Notes under the pieces: model-generated | What the model was told of the DNA's origin: nothing | The model's input: the letters and a program-made list of their open reading frames with translations, nothing else | Database searches by the model: none | Shown here: piece after piece, positions 58,609 through 64,000 of the stretch | Numbering within the stretch: the stretch's first letter is position 1 | How the letters are laid out: every line of letters starts with the position of its first letter | Position numbers and translations under genes: made by a program | Source of the DNA: Komagataeibacter medellinensis NBRC 3288 | Lineage (GTDB): Bacteria > Pseudomonadota > Alphaproteobacteria > Acetobacterales > Acetobacteraceae | Reading direction: 5' to 3' | Assembly: GCF_000182745.2 (NCBI RefSeq) | Contig: NC_016027.1 | Coordinates: forward strand, 1,821,001 to 1,885,000 | Length of the DNA: 64,000 nucleotides

Positions 58609-59450
58609 GGCCTGTTATGCCTTGAATGACGGAACGGATTGCATAGCTGTTTATGATGAGCATGATGCAGTCTGCCTTTTCCGATACCGCATGGTCCGTC
58701 TGGGAGCCTTTGATCGAGGAAGTCCGTCCGAAGGGCAAGACCCCACCAAAGAACCTTCGACGGACGATATCCGCGATTTTCTGGCGCCATCAGAACGGCG
58801 CGAAGTGGCGTGCCTTACCATCAGAGTTTGGTCCCTGGTGGATTGCTGCACAGTTGTTCATTCGATGGTCGAAGCCCGGTGTGTGGCAGCGCCTCTTTGA
58901 AAAGGTCAAAGACAGGGATCAAGACCTCGGCATGGTCTTTCTTGATGGCACGACAATCCGTGCCCATCATAAGGCGGCCGGAGCGGCTAAAAAAGAGGGC
59001 ATAGAGAACGCCGAAAGGATCGTGAGGCTTTTGGCCGCTCACGTGGAGGGTTTGGCACCAAGGTCTGCGTAGCTGCGGACAGTCATGGCAGGGCACTGTC
59101 CTTTACGCTGGCACCCGGACAGGCACATGAATTACCGTGTGCCTATGCCCTGCTTGACGCTCTGCCATACCCACTAATCTATGTCGTCTGTGATCGTGGG
59201 TATGCCTCACATAAATTTCGTGAAGATCTTTGGAACCGTGGATCTCGTCCTGTCATCCCGCCAAGGAAGAATGATCCGGAAGTCGCTTGTCCCAAATGGG
59301 CTTACAGACACCGGCATCTGGTCGAAAACCTGTGGGCAAGACTCAAGGAGTGGCGGGCTGTCGCGACCCGATATGAGAAAACCGCCGCATCCTGCCTCTC
59401 CGTCATCCTCATCGCTGCTACAGCAGATTATATCAAGGTCTAACAGGCCC
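58608..59450 (+). mobile_element. IS5-family insertion sequence, complete
   Basis: 843 bp with 18-bp ends GGGCCTGTTATGCCTTGA and TCAAGGTCTAACAGGCCC (16 of 18 complementary), flanked by TA at 58606-58607 and 59451-59452. A decayed relative lies at 48819-49654. An IS630-type element begins directly after the right TA. Confidence 0.88.
58653..59443 (+). CDS. IS5-family transposase made by -1 frameshifting
   Basis: Frame A (58653 onward) reads AFSDTAWSVWEPLIEEVRPK, PKNLRRTISAIFWRHQNGAK, VFLDGTTIRAHHKAAGAAKK. Frame B continues to 59443: DREAFGRSRGGFGTKVCVAA, ALSFTLAPGQAHELPCAYAL, YVVCDRGYASHKFREDLWNR, ENLWARLKEWRAVATRYEKT, ending IAATADYIKV. The A-to-B shift at AAAAAAG (58989-58995) is -1, as expected for this group. 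The DDE residues are in VFLDGTTI, VCDRGYAS and the Glu of VENLWARLK. It is probably active. Confidence 0.82.
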
Positions 59451-60388
59451 TAGTGTCCTGATTCTGAAGTTTTGCTGATTTTGGTAGTACGGAGGCAGAA
59501 TCGCTTGACGGCCTGTAGGATGTCGTCAGCGGACCTGGTCCATTTGAAGGGCTTGGGCTGTTCGTTATGAGCGACGATGACAGCCCTGATGTCGGCCTCC
59601 AGGGCCTCGGTCGAACGGTGAATGCTGTGCCTGATCTGCTTTTCAGTGACGAGAGCAAAAAACCGCTTTACCTGATTGATCCACGAGGCCCCGGTCGGCG
59701 TAAAATGAACATGCCAGCGCGGGCGCCCGGCCAACCAGTCACGAATCAGCTTCGTCTTGTGGGTGGCATAGTTATCCATCACCAGATGGATATCGAGGTC
59801 AGTCGGCACATTGGTTTCGATCTGGTCGAGGAATTTGCGGAATTCCATGGATCGGTGCTTCGGAGAGCACTTTCCAATGATGGGGCCGGTGGCAATGTCG
59901 AGAGCGGCAAACAGCGAGGTTGTGCCGTGGCGGGTATAGTCGTGTGTCCGCCGCTCGATCTTACCGGGCCGCATCGGCAGCATGGGCTGGCTACAACCCG
60001 AACGCTTTCCATATTCGATGGATCGTTGACGGTGCATACCCCACGGCCTGCACCATCGAGCGCAGTGACCAATGCGTGGCATCGCGCGGGGTTTCTTCCA
60101 GTGTCCTGCGGATCGTCTCCGCGATCTCCTCGTCGCCGATCGAGCGCGGCGTCCCGGGGCGTGGTTCATCGTAAAGCCCCTCCAGACGGTCCACCGCGAA
60201 CCGTCGGCGCCATTTGCCAACCGTGTTGATGTCCTCGCCCGTCAGGTCACGGATCGCCCTGTTCTCATGCTCATCGGCTGCGGCAAGGACAATACGGGCT
60301 CGCCGCGCAAGCGCCTGACCCGTATTGCGCGCCCTTGCCAGAGACTCCAGTTCCTGACGCTCTAATGCCGTCAGTTCGATCAGGACAC
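59450..60388 (-). pseudogene. IS630-family transposase with internal deletion
   Basis: The N-terminal frame: [58 protein letters not shown], then a stop. Another frame resumes at [20 protein letters not shown] and continues with [40 protein letters not shown] and [20 protein letters not shown]. About 40 residues between FGL and PMLPM, including the first catalytic Asp, are missing compared with relatives. The 10-bp GTGTCCTGAT occurs at 59453 and, inverted, at 60379-60388 as likely ends. It is inactive. Confidence 0.8.
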
Positions 60389-60399
60389 TGGCAGCCTGT

Positions 60400-60868
60400 C
60401 GGGTTGGGCATTTTGCGACTGATAACACCGAGGCTGACCCGGCTTATGCTGCGTGAGCCGCGCCATTTTTTTGCAGTTGTATGCAAGAACGACAAGGGTC
60501 CATTTGGTCGTGACTTTCGCAAGGCTGCGCAGACTGAATCTTCTGAATCCCATGATACTTTTGATAATTCCAAAGACCGGTTCAACGGTCTATTTTCGTA
60601 GTCTGTAAACATCTCCGGCTTCTGTGGTTTCCAGCCTGTCCTTCATGGCAGGCCGCCAGGGTTCGGTTATCCGGCGTGGCTCCCTGTTTTCAGGAGGTGG
60701 CCGGAGATCATATGACCTGCGGGCGCAAGGCCGCCCAATGGCGACCAGCGGATCAATGCCCTTTTCCCGTAGTTTCCGGACCGCCTGCCCGCTGGCGTAA
60801 CCGATGTCGGCGAGCACTGTCTTTGGGAGACCGATCATGTTTTCCATCGACAGCACGGTGCTGGCAAA
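60400..60868 (-). pseudogene. IS1182-family transposase fragment
   Basis: The C-terminal part of an IS1182-type transposase: MENMIGLPKTVLADIGYASG, QAVRKLREKGIDPLVAIGRP, EPWRPAMKDRLETTEAGDVY and RLRK-stop, then in continuation GFRRFSLRSLAKVTTKWTLV, VLAYNCKKMARL. A stop follows YRLRK and the N-terminal two thirds are missing. It is a relic. Bases 60869-60989 beyond it show no clear gene. Confidence 0.7.
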
Positions 60869-60989
60869 GGATGGCGCGTCCGCTCAGGCGGCAGAAGATA
60901 CGGCTGAGACCGGTCAAACGGGATGAAGCTGCTCATCTCACCACCTTACAACCTCACCCCGTCACAGGGTACTTCAACCCGACAGGCTG

Positions 60990-61106
60990 CTAGCCATTAG
61001 CGCGCTCATAATCGGAGGCGTAGCGGTTGCTCGCGTACTCAATGATGACGAGCTTTCCCGTGACCTCTTAAAGTCGTACCGTAAATTTGTGGAAGCTTTC
61101 ATCTGA
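60990..61106 (+). pseudogene. C-terminal fragment of a TetR-type regulator
   Basis: An open frame of 38 codons without a start, reading LAISALIIGGVAVARVLNDD, ELSRDLLKSYRKFVEAFI-stop. This is the usual final helix of TetR/AcrR regulators (ALIGGLAVARA...DD.L...LL). The rest of the gene is gone, cut off by the IS1182 relic. It marks the pre-insertion chromosome next to the rRNA operon. Bases 61107-61192 hold no gene. Confidence 0.6.
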
Positions 61107-61192
61107 CCGCAAAGCGACGAAGATTTGGTGCTCTCGGGACGATTCCAGACGATTTGATTCCTATATGATTCCAGTTGGTGTTCTGGAACGCC

Positions 61193-61216
61193 AAAAGGCG
61201 GCTTGCGCCGCCTTTT
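61193..61216. terminator. Terminator at the end of the rRNA operon
   Basis: AAAAGGCGGC and GCCGCCTTTT form a 10-bp stem with the loop TTGC, with A and T tracts on the two sides, so it can end transcription in either direction. It lies 26 bp beyond tRNA-fMet on the minus strand. Confidence 0.85.
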
Positions 61217-61242
61217 AAGTCATTGATTTTATTTGGAATTCA

Positions 61243-61319
<77 letters not shown>

Positions 61320-61340
61320 ATTGTAGGGGAGACTGGAAGA

Positions 61341-61456
61341 CCTGGCGGCGACCGACTTTCCCGTGCCTTAAGGCACAGTATCATGGGCGCTGGGGCATTT
61401 CACGGCCGAGTTCGGGATGGGATCGGGTGGATCATTCCCCGCCATTGCCACCAGGT
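61341..61456 (-). rRNA. rrf: 5S ribosomal RNA
   Basis: A 116-base region whose ends CCTGGCGGC/ACCAGG pair. It contains the conserved CGAACTCGGCCGTGAAA-type loop (complement at about 61400-61425). It lies between 23S rRNA and tRNA-fMet on the minus strand. Confidence 0.93.
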
Positions 61457-61561
61457 CATCTAGTCTCCCCGGTATGGGGAGGGATGTGGATGGGTTGGTG
61501 TTTTTGTTAGGTGTTGAGAGTGGATGACTGCTGTGCATGTGTGTTGCCCTTTATGGGGGCT

Positions 61562-64000
<2,439 letters not shown>

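Noticed and set aside
59991..60428. IS630 start at 60428 extending beyond the inverted end
   Set aside because: The first residues (MLSVAKCPTRQAASV) lie outside the GTGTCCTGAT terminal repeat and are probably flanking sequence, not true transposase.

Overview
The window looks like chromosome of an acetic acid bacterium (Acetobacteraceae, most likely Komagataeibacter or a close relative). The backbone is G+C-rich, 5S rRNA is followed by initiator tRNA, a gaaaaaa/gcttcaccaaaaac repeat lies beyond gene ends, and the insertion sequences are of IS5, IS630, IS66, IS256 and IS1595 types. The genus is inferred from gene content, not from a search.

Layout. 0.2-28.7 kb is ordinary backbone: an aldehyde-detoxification module (NemR-like TetR regulator, YqhD alcohol dehydrogenase, aldehyde dehydrogenase) with matching operators; an orphan Rieske protein beside a transposase remnant; glutaredoxin 2; photolyase; an SDR/monooxygenase/lactonase group; fumarase; a zinc ABC transporter operon under a Zur-like box; an SbmA/YddA-like ABC exporter; and an operon of CHCC zinc-finger protein, DNA polymerase I, SCO-like protein and peptide-binding protein.

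28.8-42.2 kb is an integrated element of 13.4 kb inserted at the 3' end of tRNA-Arg(CCG) and bounded by a 17-bp direct repeat. It carries a P4-type tyrosine integrase, probable integrase arm sites at both ends, a serine resolvase with a res-like region, a TOPRIM/DUF927 primase-helicase next to 12 copies of an 8-bp iteron, an AlpA-like protein, a tightly overlapping operon of small genes divergent from an XRE repressor, unknown cargo, and toxin-antitoxin pieces (HigA with a broken HigB; DUF4160/DUF2442). It reads as an integrative, potentially self-replicating satellite. Three different families of short repeats, all with 9-bp period, are its most unusual feature.

42.2-47.8 kb returns to backbone (SulP transporter, cardiolipin synthase, lipoprotein). 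48-61 kb is an insertion-sequence graveyard around an AT-rich TonB-dependent receptor. Two clean nested insertions are visible: IS256 inside IS630 and IS66 inside IS1595, each with an exact 8-bp target duplication and a host reading frame that is restored on paper. The window ends in an rRNA operon on the minus strand (partial 23S, 5S, tRNA-fMet).
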